A DNA stretch of 64,000 bases, taken from assembly GCF_900105215.1 (NCBI RefSeq), contig NZ_FOIP01000002.1:1736001-1800000 (forward strand), written 5' to 3'. The DNA is from Lacrimispora sphenoides. Its GTDB lineage: Bacteria > Bacillota > Clostridia > Lachnospirales > Lachnospiraceae. The position numbers and the translations under genes are program-made. Below are positions 25,490 to 34,441 of this stretch, one piece after another. Below the pieces are notes generated by a model, which saw only the letters and a list, made by a program, of their open reading frames with translations, did not search any database and was not told the DNA's origin. Numbering within the stretch: the stretch's first letter is position 1; each line of letters starts with the position of its first letter.

Positions 25490-27910
25490 TTATGCCCGAA
25501 GTTCAATTCCTAATCCCTGTAATCCGTTAAGGATCTTTTTCATTACAGCAAGAACCTCCTGCTCTTCTAAGGTGTGATCACCTGCACGGAAGGTGATGGA
25601 ATAAGCGACGGACTTATATCCTGCTAAAATCTGGGTTCCTTCATAAATATCGAAAAGCTCATAGCTTTCCAGTATCTTTCCTCCCCGCTGTTCGATGATC
25701 TCTTCGATCTGTCCGACCAGAATTTCCTTTGGTACCACCATGCTGATGTCTCTGGTAACAGCCGGATATTTTGCAATTCCGGTGTATTTCCGGTCAAAAC
25801 TTGTAAACGGGATCATGGATGGCATATCGATCACAGCCACATAGGCCCGGTCCCCAATCTTATAGTTGTCAGCCACCTCCGGATGGACTTCTCCCAGATA
25901 TCCGATGGTTACCCCATCATAAATGATATCTGCCTGTCTTCCTGGATGAAGGAATGTTTTTCCACTCTTTGGATCATAATGAGGCCGTTTGTGCATTCCG
26001 GTTTTATCGAAGAATTCTTCAATCACGCCCTTCATATCAAAGAAATCGCCGTCGCCGTAAAATCCCAGGGTAAACTGCATTCTTTCATCGGGAAGCGCGG
26101 TCAATGGAAGCGCCTTTGGAAGATAAATATTGGCCAGCTCGTAAAGGCGGACATTCTTATTGCGGCGGTTGTAATTAGTGGATAAGGAGTTTAACATTCC
26201 ATGAAGTGGGGAGGTTCTCATAACGCTGAAGTCCTCTCCCAATGGATTTAATATATTCACTGTCTCACGGAGCGGACTGCCCTCCGGGATCAGCAGACGG
26301 TCAAATACCTTGGGGCTTTCAAAGGAATAGGTCATTCCCTGGGAAAATCCTGAGAATTCCGCCACTTCTCTTGCCACCTCTTCTATTCTTAATTTGTATG
26401 ACAGCTTGCCGGTCGTTGCCTCACCTGTGGGCAGGGATACGGGGATCTTATCATATCCAAAAAATCTGGCAACTTCTTCCGCCAGATCCGCCATACAGTC
26501 TAAGTCCTGGCGGAAAGTGGGAATAAGGATTTCATTTGCTGTCTCATTGTATTCCAAATCCAGCTTTTTAAAGTATTCAAGCATTGTCTCCGCTTCGATC
26601 TCAGTACCCAGAAGCCGGTTCATCTTTTCTGGCTCAAAAGGAAGTCTTTTCCCCTCCCGTTTCTCAGGATATATGTCAATCATGCCGCCTATGACTTCTC
26701 CTGCGCCCAGCTCCTCAATCAGCTGGCACGCGCGGTTAATCGCTTCCTCAGCGTTGTTAGGATCAAGACCCTTTTCAAATTTACCGGAAGCATCGGTCCT
26801 TAATCCGACTTTTTTAGAAGAAAGACGGATATTGGTTCCATCAAAGCAGGCGCTTTCAAACACCATGGTCTTCACCTCATCGGTGATTTTGGAGTTTTCT
26901 CCACCCATGATGCCGGCGATTCCTACTGCCTTTTCTCCGTCGTTGATCATGAGAACGGTGCTGTCCAGCTTTCTTTCCTGTTCGTCAAGAGTCTGGAAGG
27001 TATCGCCTTCTCCCGCGCATTTTACAACGATTTCATGATTTGCAAGCAGGTCATAGTCAAAGGCATGCATTGGCTGACCATACTCTTCCATTACATAATT
27101 GGTAATATCCACGATATTATTAATAGGACGGATTCCGCATGCAGCAAGGTGTCTCTGCATCCAGGCCGGGGAAGGAGCAAGCTTGATATTTTTCACCATT
27201 CTTGCGCAATAGCGGGGACAAAGACGGCTATCCTCTACGGAAATCTTTAAATAGTCATGGATATCCTCACTGTTTCCTGTTGCTGTTACCACCGGAGGTA
27301 CAAAGGGCTTACGGAAGGTAGCAGCTGCTTCTCTTGCAATTCCTATTACACTGTAGCAGTCCACACGGTTTGAGGTAATTTCATATTCAAATACGGAATC
27401 ACGAAGGCCCAGCACTTCTATAGCATCAGCACCTATTTCCGTATCCTCTGGAAGAATGTAAATCCCGCTTTCCGGTGCATCCGGATACATTTCATTGGAT
27501 GAGCCCAGCTCTTCAATGGAGCACATCATGCCGCAGGATTCGATTCCTCTCAGTTTCCCCTTCTTGATCTGGATTCCTTCTTCCGGAAGGGCGCCGCCGT
27601 CATGGCCTCCTGCCACTTTGCCCCCGTCTAATACCACAGGAATTTTATCTCCGGTCTTAACATTGGATGCACCTGTAACGATCTGTACGGTTTCCGCTCC
27701 AACATTAACCTGGCAGATGATCAGTTTATCCGCATCCGGATGACGTTCAATGGATAATATCTGTCCAACTACAATTTTCTCTAAGTTTTTATCCAGGCAA
27801 ACATAGCCCTCAACCTTTGATCCGGTAAGCGTCATAGCATCTGTATATTCCTGTGCCGTCACGTCTAAATCCGGAACGTATGCTTTAATCCATGATAATG
27901 GTGTATTCAT
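25490..27910 (-). CDS. pheT: phenylalanine-tRNA ligase, beta subunit
   Basis: An 806-residue subunit of the (alpha-beta)2 enzyme that charges tRNA-Phe. Domains in order: N-terminal region, EMAP/tRNA-binding OB fold (VVGQILSIERHPDADKLIICQVNVG, long block near 47), B3/4 editing domain that hydrolyses Tyr-tRNA-Phe (about 205-395), B5 (about 405-475), a catalytic-like core, and the C-terminal anticodon-binding FDX-ACB domain (YPAVTRDISMVV onward, about 715-806). GGGAG lies eight bases before the ATG. It follows pheS by 18 bp and shares its T-box control. Confidence 0.96.
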   Translation of the reverse strand: MNTPLSWIKAYVPDLDVTAQEYTDAMTLTGSKVEGYVCLDKNLEKIVVGQILSIERHPDADKLIICQVNVGAETVQIVTGASNVKTGDKIPVVLDGGKVAGGHDGGALPEEGIQIKKGKLRGIESCGMMCSIEELGSSNEMYPDAPESGIYILPEDTEIGADAIEVLGLRDSVFEYEITSNRVDCYSVIGIAREAAATFRKPFVPPVVTATGNSEDIHDYLKISVEDSRLCPRYCARMVKNIKLAPSPAWMQRHLAACGIRPINNIVDITNYVMEEYGQPMHAFDYDLLANHEIVVKCAGEGDTFQTLDEQERKLDSTVLMINDGEKAVGIAGIMGGENSKITDEVKTMVFESACFDGTNIRLSSKKVGLRTDASGKFEKGLDPNNAEEAINRACQLIEELGAGEVIGGMIDIYPEKREGKRLPFEPEKMNRLLGTEIEAETMLEYFKKLDLEYNETANEILIPTFRQDLDCMADLAEEVARFFGYDKIPVSLPTGEATTGKLSYKLRIEEVAREVAEFSGFSQGMTYSFESPKVFDRLLIPEGSPLRETVNILNPLGEDFSVMRTSPLHGMLNSLSTNYNRRNKNVRLYELANIYLPKALPLTALPDERMQFTLGFYGDGDFFDMKGVIEEFFDKTGMHKRPHYDPKSGKTFLHPGRQADIIYDGVTIGYLGEVHPEVADNYKIGDRAYVAVIDMPSMIPFTSFDRKYTGIAKYPAVTRDISMVVPKEILVGQIEEIIEQRGGKILESYELFDIYEGTQILAGYKSVAYSITFRAGDHTLEEQEVLAVMKKILNGLQGLGIELRA

Positions 27911-27928
27911 TGATCTATCTCCCTTTCC

Positions 27929-28948
27929 TTAAAACTGTTTTAAGAATCTGATGTCGTTCTCATATAATAATCTCATGTCATCGATTTCATATTTTAACAG
28001 GGCAATCCGCTCCAATCCAACTCCGAATGCAAAGCCGGAATATTCATTGGGATCGATTCCGCTCATTGTAAGCACATTTGGATGAACCATGCCGCAGCCA
28101 AGAATCTCAATCCAGCCGGAACCTTTACAGAAACGGCAGCCTTTTCCGCCGCATTTGAAACAGGTAACATCCATCTCCGCGCTTGGTTCTGTAAATGGGA
28201 AATGGTGCGGACGGAATTTTACTTTTGTCTCCAGACCAAAAAGCTCTCTTGCAAACTCTGCAAGTGTTCCCTTTAAATCCGCAAATGTGATATTTTTATC
28301 AATCACAAGTCCTTCAATCTGGTGGAAGGAAGGGGAATGGGTTGCATCCACCTCATCAGACCGGAATACACGGCCGGGAGCCAGCATGCGGATCGGCAGC
28401 TTGCCCTTTTCCATGGTCCTGACCTGAACCGGTGATGTCTGGCTTCTTAATACGATGTTGTCACTGATATAAAAGGTATCCTGTTCGTCTCTTGCCGGAT
28501 GATTCTTAGGTATATTCAGTTTTTCAAAGTTATAGGAATCGTATTCCACTTCCGGTCCTTCAATGACCTCATATCCCATACCAACGAAGATTCTCTCAAC
28601 CTCTTCCAGAGCAATGGTATTTGGATGGGTGTGGCCTACCTTATTCCGTCTGCCGGGAAGGGTTACATCAATTACTTCCTTTTTCAGCTGTTCTTCTCTG
28701 GCTTTTTTTTGCAGGGCGGATATGGCATCCTCTAATTTCCCCTCGATCATGGCCCGGGCGTCATTTACCATCTGCCCCACCTTTGGCCTGTCTTCCGGAG
28801 CAACATCCTTCATACTCTTTAATACACTGGTCAGCTCACCTTTTTTTCCAAGATAAGCAACTTTAATATCGTTTAATTTTTCCAGCGCATCGGAAGCTTC
28901 AATCTGCTTTAACGCTTCCTGTTTGATTTTTTCCAATTGGTCCTTCAT
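27929..28948 (-). CDS. pheS: phenylalanine-tRNA ligase, alpha subunit
   Basis: A 339-residue catalytic subunit. After an N-terminal coiled coil (residues 1-90) comes the class II core: GHTHPNTIALEEVERIF, GPEVEYDSYNFEKLNIPKNHPARD (motif region; long block), the motif 2 loop FRSDEVDATHSPSFHQIEG, and motif 3 GFAFGVGLERIALLKY near the end. A small CFKCGGKGCRFCKGSGW segment holds four Cys, a Zn-type insertion seen in many Firmicutes. The longest frame opens at 29026, but AAGGAGAGCACG precedes the ATG at 28948 and the longer version would run into the T-box terminator. The gene is first in pheST. Confidence 0.96.
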   Translation of the reverse strand: MKDQLEKIKQEALKQIEASDALEKLNDIKVAYLGKKGELTSVLKSMKDVAPEDRPKVGQMVNDARAMIEGKLEDAISALQKKAREEQLKKEVIDVTLPGRRNKVGHTHPNTIALEEVERIFVGMGYEVIEGPEVEYDSYNFEKLNIPKNHPARDEQDTFYISDNIVLRSQTSPVQVRTMEKGKLPIRMLAPGRVFRSDEVDATHSPSFHQIEGLVIDKNITFADLKGTLAEFARELFGLETKVKFRPHHFPFTEPSAEMDVTCFKCGGKGCRFCKGSGWIEILGCGMVHPNVLTMSGIDPNEYSGFAFGVGLERIALLKYEIDDMRLLYENDIRFLKQF

Positions 28949-29004
28949 CGTGCTCTCCTTCTTTTCATGATCAAATTTTACTTTTGCTGCTTTAACAGCG
29001 AAAT

Positions 29005-29292
29005 AACTAAAAAAGCTCCGCCCCAAAAAGGGACGAAGCTATATTCGCGGTACCACCCTGATTCCTGCGTATGACACAGGCACTCGGTATACGTAACGTG
29101 TATTGACGTCATGACTTACCCGCCAGACCGGCAGCCAAAGCTGTCACTGGTTTCAATCATGCTGCTTCGGTGGGAAATTCAATCTCTTAGCTGAACTTAA
29201 AAGGGCTTACAGCCGATGGCCCCTTCTCTCTGGAAGAAAATAAGGATTTACTTACACCTTCATTGCATTTGATGTTTTTAATTGTAACGTTA
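29005..29292 (-). promoter_or_regulatory. T-box leader of pheST, specifier UUC (Phe)
   Basis: The minus-strand leader has the T-box sequence AGGGTGGTACCGCG (29059-29046), followed by the terminator AGCTTCGTCCC / GGGGCGGAGCT plus T run (29040-29011). Upstream is Stem I with AGAGAG, GGCTG and a TTC triplet (29195-29193) followed by A, in the expected specifier position. UUC is a Phe codon, which matches pheST. Uncharged tRNA-Phe would stabilise the antiterminator and allow readthrough. Confidence 0.92.
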
Positions 29293-29298
29293 CGTACC

Positions 29299-29327
29299 AT
29301 TGTAATAACGGATGTTCAAAATGTCAA
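29299..29327 (-). promoter_or_regulatory. pheST promoter
   Basis: TTGACA (29327-29322) and TACAAT (29304-29299) on the minus strand, 17-bp spacer, just ahead of the T-box leader. Confidence 0.85.
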
Positions 29328-29390
29328 GGATTATTTTCATATGGATTATATCAGAAGGAAATACGTCGGGTCTCTGCCCGTTTTCCTTTC

Positions 29391-29630
29391 TTAAATCGCA
29401 TCTTTATAAGTTTCTTCTAAAATTCTTTTAAATTCAAGGAGTATTTCATAGGTTTCAGCCCGTTTCTCCAGGTGCTCTATAAAAATATCAATATACTCCT
29501 TATCTTCGGCTCTTTTTGTTTTCTCAATCTGAACTTTTTCTTTTTCTTTATTGTAAAAATGGGCCAACGCAACTAAAAGCACACTCTCTGTTAACAGTGC
29601 ACCCAACAACATAATATCTAAAAAACTCAT
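29391..29630 (-). CDS. small membrane-anchored coiled-coil protein, unknown
   Basis: A 79-residue protein that I do not recognise. Residues 3-24 form one membrane segment (FLDIMLLGALLTESVLLVAL), and the rest is a highly charged helix rich in Glu and Lys, likely coiled coil, on the cytosolic side. GGGGG lies six bases before the ATG, and the composition is like a real protein, so I believe the gene. It has no operon partner: pheST is read from downstream of it with its own promoter, and the ABC exporter lies upstream behind a terminator. Confidence 0.6.
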   Translation of the reverse strand: MSFLDIMLLGALLTESVLLVALAHFYNKEKEKVQIEKTKRAEDKEYIDIFIEHLEKRAETYEILLEFKRILEETYKDAI

Positions 29631-29898
29631 TTTTTCCCCCTGTTCTTTTAAACCATAAAATCGGCCAAGACTTTTATACTGTCTTTTACAGAATCAATAT
29701 CTTAAACCGCCTGTAATGTGATCATAATAATCATCCATCCCCCCTCCCCTTATCCGTGAACTGCAAAGGAATTCTTACGGGGCTGAAACAGACTCTCCTG
29801 GTTTCCATAATGATTTCTAACATAATCCTACCGCCTTTTATATAGTTATTATTACTAATATCGAACTTTATAAAGTATATCATAACAGAGAAAAAAAG
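29631..29898. other. intergenic stretch with one doubtful mini-ORF
   Basis: No clear gene. On the minus strand an ATG at 29823, with a weak GGCGG/AGG site, opens 30 codons (MLEIIMETRR... to a TGA at 29731). It has no family resemblance and no convincing promoter, so I do not call it. The longer frame through this point overlaps the ABC terminator and is not credible. Confidence 0.4.
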
Positions 29899-29942
29899 AA
29901 CAGCGTCAGAAAGTATATCCAAGATATCTTTCTGACGCTGTT
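29899..29942. terminator. terminator of the ABC exporter operon
   Basis: AACAGCGTCAGAAAG pairs with CTTTCTGACGCTGTT; the minus-strand hairpin lies 20 bases after the ABC gene stop and is followed by a T run. T runs flank both sides. Confidence 0.88.
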
Positions 29943-29961
29943 TTTTATTATCTTATGGAAA

Positions 29962-31707
29962 CTACACAGCAAACTGGCTGTTATAAAGCTGTGCATAAAA
30001 TCCATTTTGGGAAAGCAGGCTTTCATGAGTTCCCTGCTCAATGATATGGCCATCCCTCATTACCAGTATCACATCCGCTTCTTTAATCGTAGAAAGACGG
30101 TGAGCGACGATAAAACTGGTACGCCCTTCCATCATCTTTCCAAATGCCTTCTGTATTTTTATCTCGGTTCTGGTATCAATGGATGAAGTGGCTTCATCAA
30201 GAATCAGCATGGGAGGAAGGCACAGCATAACTCTGGCAATGCATAAAAGCTGCTTCTGGCCTTGGGATAAATTTCCGCCGTCTTCCGAGATAACGGTATC
30301 ATATCCTTCCGGCATACGCCTGATAAAACTGTGGGCATGAGCCTCCTTTGCCGCCAGAATGATCTCTTCCTCATCCGCATCCGGCTTTCCATATGCAATA
30401 TTTTCACGAATGGTCCCTGACTTAAGCCATGTCTCCTGCAGCACCATACCGTAACTGGTTCTTAAGCTTTGTCTGGTCATATGGCGTATATCTGTCCCAT
30501 CTACCCGGATGGAACCGGAATCCACATCATAAAAACGCATGAGAAGATTGATCACCGTGCTCTTTCCGCAGCCCGTAGGGCCTACGATGGCTACTCTCTG
30601 GCCCTTACGTACGTTTAAATTCATATCCTCAATTAAGGCGACCTCAGGATTATAGGAAAAGTACACATGTTCCAGAGAAATCTCTCCCTTTGCGTTGCCA
30701 AGAACTGCAGCGTCCGGCTCCTCCGGGACCTGAGGCTCCTCGTCAATCAGTTCAAACACCCTTGCAGCAGAGGCCAGGGCATTTTGAAGCTCAGTAACCA
30801 CTCCTGATATTTCATTAAATGGTTTTGTATATTGATTGGCATAGCTTAAAAAACTGGAAAGCTGTCCTACGGTTAAAAGTCCTTTTACAGCCGCAAAGGC
30901 TCCGGCGATTCCAACGCTGGCATAAACCAGGCTGTTCACAAAGCGGGTGGCTGGATTAGTAATGGAAGAAAAAAATGTGGCTTTCAGGCTCCAGACACGC
31001 AAATTTTCATTAATATCTTCAAATTTTTCCTGTGCATCGGCTTCATGGGCAAAAGCCTGCACCACCTTCTGATTTCCCAGCATCTCTTCCACAAGAGAAG
31101 TCAGCTCCCCTCTGGTCTGAGACTGCATCTTGAACATGCGGAAGGTCTTTCTTGCAATAAAGCTGGCGACAAACAGGGAAACCGGTGTTACCAGAACCAC
31201 CACAACCGTTATGGCCGAATTCATGGAAAACATGAAAACCAAGGTTCCTAAAATGGTAAGGACTCCGGTAAACAGCTGGGTAAAGCCCATTAACAGTCCG
31301 TCGGAAAATTGATCAATATCCGTGATAATCCTGTTTATAATATCTCCGTGAGAATGGGAGTCAATATATTTTAAAGGAAGGATCTCCAGCTTATTAAATG
31401 CCTGGGTTCTGATATCCTTTACCACCTGGTAAGTGACCAGATTGTTAATATGGCTCATAAGCCACTGGGCTGCCGCTGTTATTGCAATGATGACTCCGAT
31501 TTGTTTTAAAATCGTCCACATGCCGGCAAAATCAACAGCCCCTGCCCCCACAATGCAGTCAATGGCCCGGCCTGTGAGGATGGGAACATATAAAGTCAAC
31601 AAAACTGTGACAAAGGCACAGGCCAGGGAAGCAGCAACTCCCCATTTATAGCGGCCAATGCATTGAAAGATCCGGCTGACAGTGGATCTGTATTTTTTTA
31701 CGTCCAT
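29962..31707 (-). CDS. ABC exporter half-transporter, catalytically intact NBD
   Basis: A 581-residue half-transporter: six membrane helices (type I exporter fold, residues about 20-310) and a nucleotide-binding domain. Motifs are GPTGCGKST (Walker A), LSQGQKQ (signature), LILDEATSSID (Walker B with catalytic Glu) and AHRLST (H-loop), all intact. The gene starts one base after its partner stops, with GGAGG ahead, so the two make a heterodimer of the BmrCD/LmrCD/TM287-288 kind, usually exporting lipids, peptides or drugs. It is second in the operon and ends at a strong terminator. The substrate cannot be told. Confidence 0.93.
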   Translation of the reverse strand: MDVKKYRSTVSRIFQCIGRYKWGVAASLACAFVTVLLTLYVPILTGRAIDCIVGAGAVDFAGMWTILKQIGVIIAITAAAQWLMSHINNLVTYQVVKDIRTQAFNKLEILPLKYIDSHSHGDIINRIITDIDQFSDGLLMGFTQLFTGVLTILGTLVFMFSMNSAITVVVVLVTPVSLFVASFIARKTFRMFKMQSQTRGELTSLVEEMLGNQKVVQAFAHEADAQEKFEDINENLRVWSLKATFFSSITNPATRFVNSLVYASVGIAGAFAAVKGLLTVGQLSSFLSYANQYTKPFNEISGVVTELQNALASAARVFELIDEEPQVPEEPDAAVLGNAKGEISLEHVYFSYNPEVALIEDMNLNVRKGQRVAIVGPTGCGKSTVINLLMRFYDVDSGSIRVDGTDIRHMTRQSLRTSYGMVLQETWLKSGTIRENIAYGKPDADEEEIILAAKEAHAHSFIRRMPEGYDTVISEDGGNLSQGQKQLLCIARVMLCLPPMLILDEATSSIDTRTEIKIQKAFGKMMEGRTSFIVAHRLSTIKEADVILVMRDGHIIEQGTHESLLSQNGFYAQLYNSQFAV

Positions 31708-31708
31708 G

Positions 31709-33439
31709 TTATTGCACCTCCTCTTTTGACAGCTGGGATAAGCATATTTCCCGGTAAACCTGGCAGGAAATTAACAGCTCCTCATGAGTTCCCCAGCCTG
31801 CCATCTGCCCGTCATCCAGGACCAGGATCCTGTCCGCATTTTTAATACTGGAAGCTCTCTGGGATACCAGGAACACAGTCATATTCCCGGTACTTTCTTT
31901 AATTGCCTTTCTAAGCCTGGCATCAGTAGCAAAATCCAGGGCAGAAGCACTGTCATCCATGATAAGAATCTGAGGATCTTTTACCAATGCCCTGGCAATG
32001 GCAAGCCTCTGCCGCTGTCCGCCGGAAAGGTTTTTTCCTCCAGCCTGGATCAGAAGCTCCAGTCCTTCTCCTTTTTCCTCTACAAAATCCTTTGCCTGGG
32101 CAGTTGCAAGAGCCTCATAAATCTCCTGATCCGTTGCTTCCTTTTTCCCCCACTTCATATTTTCCCGAAGGGTTCCTTTAAAAAGCACTGCCTTTTGGGG
32201 GACAATTCCCACCAGCTCCCTCAACTGGCCCAAAGGATATTGTCTTATATCAACTCCTCCCACCTTTACGGATCCTTCTGTGACCTCATAAAACCGGGGT
32301 ATTAAATTAACCAGGGTGGTCTTACCAGAACCTGTTCCTCCGATGATTCCAATGGTCTCCCCCTTCATGACCTGAAAGGATAAACCGCTTAATGCCGCAT
32401 CCTTGGCACCTGCATAGGCAAAGGTCATATGGTCAAATTCTACTTTGGGAGCATCCTGTTTCTCTTCTACAGCCTTATGAGTAACTTCTGTAATGGCTGG
32501 TTTCTGTTCAAACACAGCGCTAATCCGGCCTGCACAGGCTAAGGACTTTGAAATCGTGATGATCAGATTTGCCAGCTTTACAAGTTCAACTAAAATCTGG
32601 GACATGTAATTTACTAATGCAATCACTGCTCCCTGAGTGATGATGCCGCTCTGCACCTGTCTGGCACCGGTGTTTATCACAACGATGACACCTAAGTTGA
32701 TCAGCACATAGGTAAGGGGATTCATTAAGGCTGAAATTTTTCCTACGAAAACCTGAAAGCGTACTAAAAGGCCATTTTCCTCATCAAACCTGCGTATTTC
32801 ATCATTTTGACGGTCAAACGCACGGATGACACGGACTCCTTCCAGATTCTCCCTAACAGCCAAAAGCACCTGGTCCAATTGCTTCTGCACCTTTTTGTAC
32901 AATGGGATGCTGATCAGCATAATGCCGAATACTACAATGGAAAGAACAGGGATAAGTACCACAAAAACAAGAGCTGCCCTGGCATTGATGGTAAATGCCA
33001 TGATCATGGCGCCGCATACCACAAACGGGGAACGAAGGAACAGACGAAGGAATAAATTCACTCCAGACTGTACCTGATTGGCATCGCTGGTAATACGGGT
33101 AATCAGAGTCGCAGTCCCAGTGGAGTCTATTTCCTGGTACGAGAGTTTGTTGATATGGGCAAACAAATCATTTCGGAGAGAAGTTCCGAAGCCAGCCGCT
33201 GCTTTTGCCGCAAAATACTGGGCCGTAATAGAACAGACAAGGCCTATGACGCCAAGCAGCACCAATAATCCGCCCATTTTAAGGATATAGGGCATATTCT
33301 GAGACTTGATCCCTACATCAATCACCTTTGCTACTACAAGAGGCACCAATAATTCAAAGCAGGCTTCCAGAAGCTTAAATAACGGCCCCATAATGCTTTC
33401 TGCCTTATAGTCCTTTAAATATTTCAGGAGCTTTTTCAT
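31709..33439 (-). CDS. ABC exporter half-transporter, degenerate NBD
   Basis: A 576-residue partner of the next gene, with six helices then the NBD. Walker A is GGTGSGKTT and the signature LSGGQRQ, but Walker B reads LIMDDSASALD (Asp in place of the catalytic Glu) and the H-loop His is Gln (VSQRASS). These two losses are the classic mark of the non-canonical site of heterodimeric exporters; the signature here still serves its partner's active site. GGAGG stands nine bases before the ATG. The promoter is shared in mirror symmetry with a LysR gene read the other way. Confidence 0.93.
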   Translation of the reverse strand: MKKLLKYLKDYKAESIMGPLFKLLEACFELLVPLVVAKVIDVGIKSQNMPYILKMGGLLVLLGVIGLVCSITAQYFAAKAAAGFGTSLRNDLFAHINKLSYQEIDSTGTATLITRITSDANQVQSGVNLFLRLFLRSPFVVCGAMIMAFTINARAALVFVVLIPVLSIVVFGIMLISIPLYKKVQKQLDQVLLAVRENLEGVRVIRAFDRQNDEIRRFDEENGLLVRFQVFVGKISALMNPLTYVLINLGVIVVINTGARQVQSGIITQGAVIALVNYMSQILVELVKLANLIITISKSLACAGRISAVFEQKPAITEVTHKAVEEKQDAPKVEFDHMTFAYAGAKDAALSGLSFQVMKGETIGIIGGTGSGKTTLVNLIPRFYEVTEGSVKVGGVDIRQYPLGQLRELVGIVPQKAVLFKGTLRENMKWGKKEATDQEIYEALATAQAKDFVEEKGEGLELLIQAGGKNLSGGQRQRLAIARALVKDPQILIMDDSASALDFATDARLRKAIKESTGNMTVFLVSQRASSIKNADRILVLDDGQMAGWGTHEELLISCQVYREICLSQLSKEEVQ

Positions 33440-33489
33440 CCTAATATTCCTCCGCTTTTAAAAATTAAATACATTTTTGGAATAATACC

Positions 33490-33524
33490 TTGTAACATTA
33501 TACCATTTTGGTATAATAATACAA
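33490..33524. promoter_or_regulatory. dyad-symmetric bidirectional promoter, ABC operon / LysR
   Basis: On the plus strand TTGTAA (33490-33495), 16 bp, TATAAT (33512-33517). On the minus strand TTGTAT (33524-33519), 16 bp, TATAAT (33502-33497). The two cores interlock inside a perfect palindrome, ATTATACCA TTT TGGTATAAT (33497-33517), so each -10 lies in the spacer of the other. RNA polymerase could fire only one way at a time. Confidence 0.75.
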
Positions 33525-33553
33525 TACATAAATATGAAATAGAGGATATCCCA

Positions 33554-34441
33554 ATGAATCCAATTAATTCAAAGCAGCTTTATTATTTTACAACAATTGC
33601 AGAAACCGGAGGCTTTACAGCCGCAGCAAAAAAGCTGGGGTTATCCCAGCCACCACTAAGTAAGCAGATCCTTTTGCTGGAAGAAGAGCTTGGAGTAAAG
33701 CTTTTTGAACGCGGCTCCAGAAAAACAGAACTGACGGAAGCAGGTGCTTTTCTCTATTCCCGGGCTAAAGACATCCTATCCATGATGGACTCCATTGTGG
33801 AAGAACTCGATCATTTTCCGACTGCTTCCAAAGGAATCTTAAAGCTGGGAACCATCTCATCTTCCGGCAATCTGCTTCACGACTTTTTAAAGATATACTG
33901 CTGCACCCATAAAAAGGTACGGTTTGAAGTCACAGAAGGAAATACCTACGAGCTTCTGGAAAAGATGAAAAATGGGATTGTGGAATGCGCGATTATCAGG
34001 ACTCCTTTTAATGCAGAGGGATTTGAATGCGTGTACGGTAAAGAGGAACCATTAATAGCGGTTGGAAACCCGTCCTTTTTTTCAGGCGTCTCCAAGAATA
34101 AAATCAGGCTGACAGACCTTTCCGGCAAGCCCTTGATCTATTACCGCCGGTTTGATTCCATCATCTCCCTTGCCTTCCAAAACAGCGGTATCATGCCCAA
34201 TGTTTTTTGCCGCAATGATGATGCCAGAACCTGTCTCCAATGGGCAGGCATCGGCCTGGGAATCGCTCTGGTGCCTGAATCCATCAGCAAAATAGGAGAA
34301 CACACGGACCTCGTATTCAGGGAGATCGACTCTGCGGATACTGTTACCAGAATGGCTGCCGTATATAAAAAAAACGGCTATGTTTCAAACATAGCCAAAG
34401 AATTTGTTTCCTATTTCGGTGAGTTGATGTCCCTTTCCTAA
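33554..34441 (+). CDS. LysR family transcriptional regulator, divergent from ABC exporter
   Basis: A 295-residue LysR regulator. The helix-turn-helix reads YYFTTIAETGGFTAAAKKLGLSQPPLSKQI (residues about 10-39; long motif), and the ligand domain starts near 90. GAGG lies eight bases before the ATG. It is transcribed from the mirror half of the promoter that drives the ABC exporter, so control of that exporter is the natural inference. Its last four bases overlap the stop of the convergent radical SAM gene. Confidence 0.9.
   Translation: MNPINSKQLYYFTTIAETGGFTAAAKKLGLSQPPLSKQILLLEEELGVKLFERGSRKTELTEAGAFLYSRAKDILSMMDSIVEELDHFPTASKGILKLGTISSSGNLLHDFLKIYCCTHKKVRFEVTEGNTYELLEKMKNGIVECAIIRTPFNAEGFECVYGKEEPLIAVGNPSFFSGVSKNKIRLTDLSGKPLIYYRRFDSIISLAFQNSGIMPNVFCRNDDARTCLQWAGIGLGIALVPESISKIGEHTDLVFREIDSADTVTRMAAVYKKNGYVSNIAKEFVSYFGELMSLS

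Noticed and set aside
29731..29922. 63-codon minus-strand frame between the small membrane protein and the ABC genes
   Set aside because: Its first half overlaps the ABC operon terminator hairpin and it has no family resemblance; only the inner ATG at 29823 has a weak ribosome site, so I describe it as intergenic.
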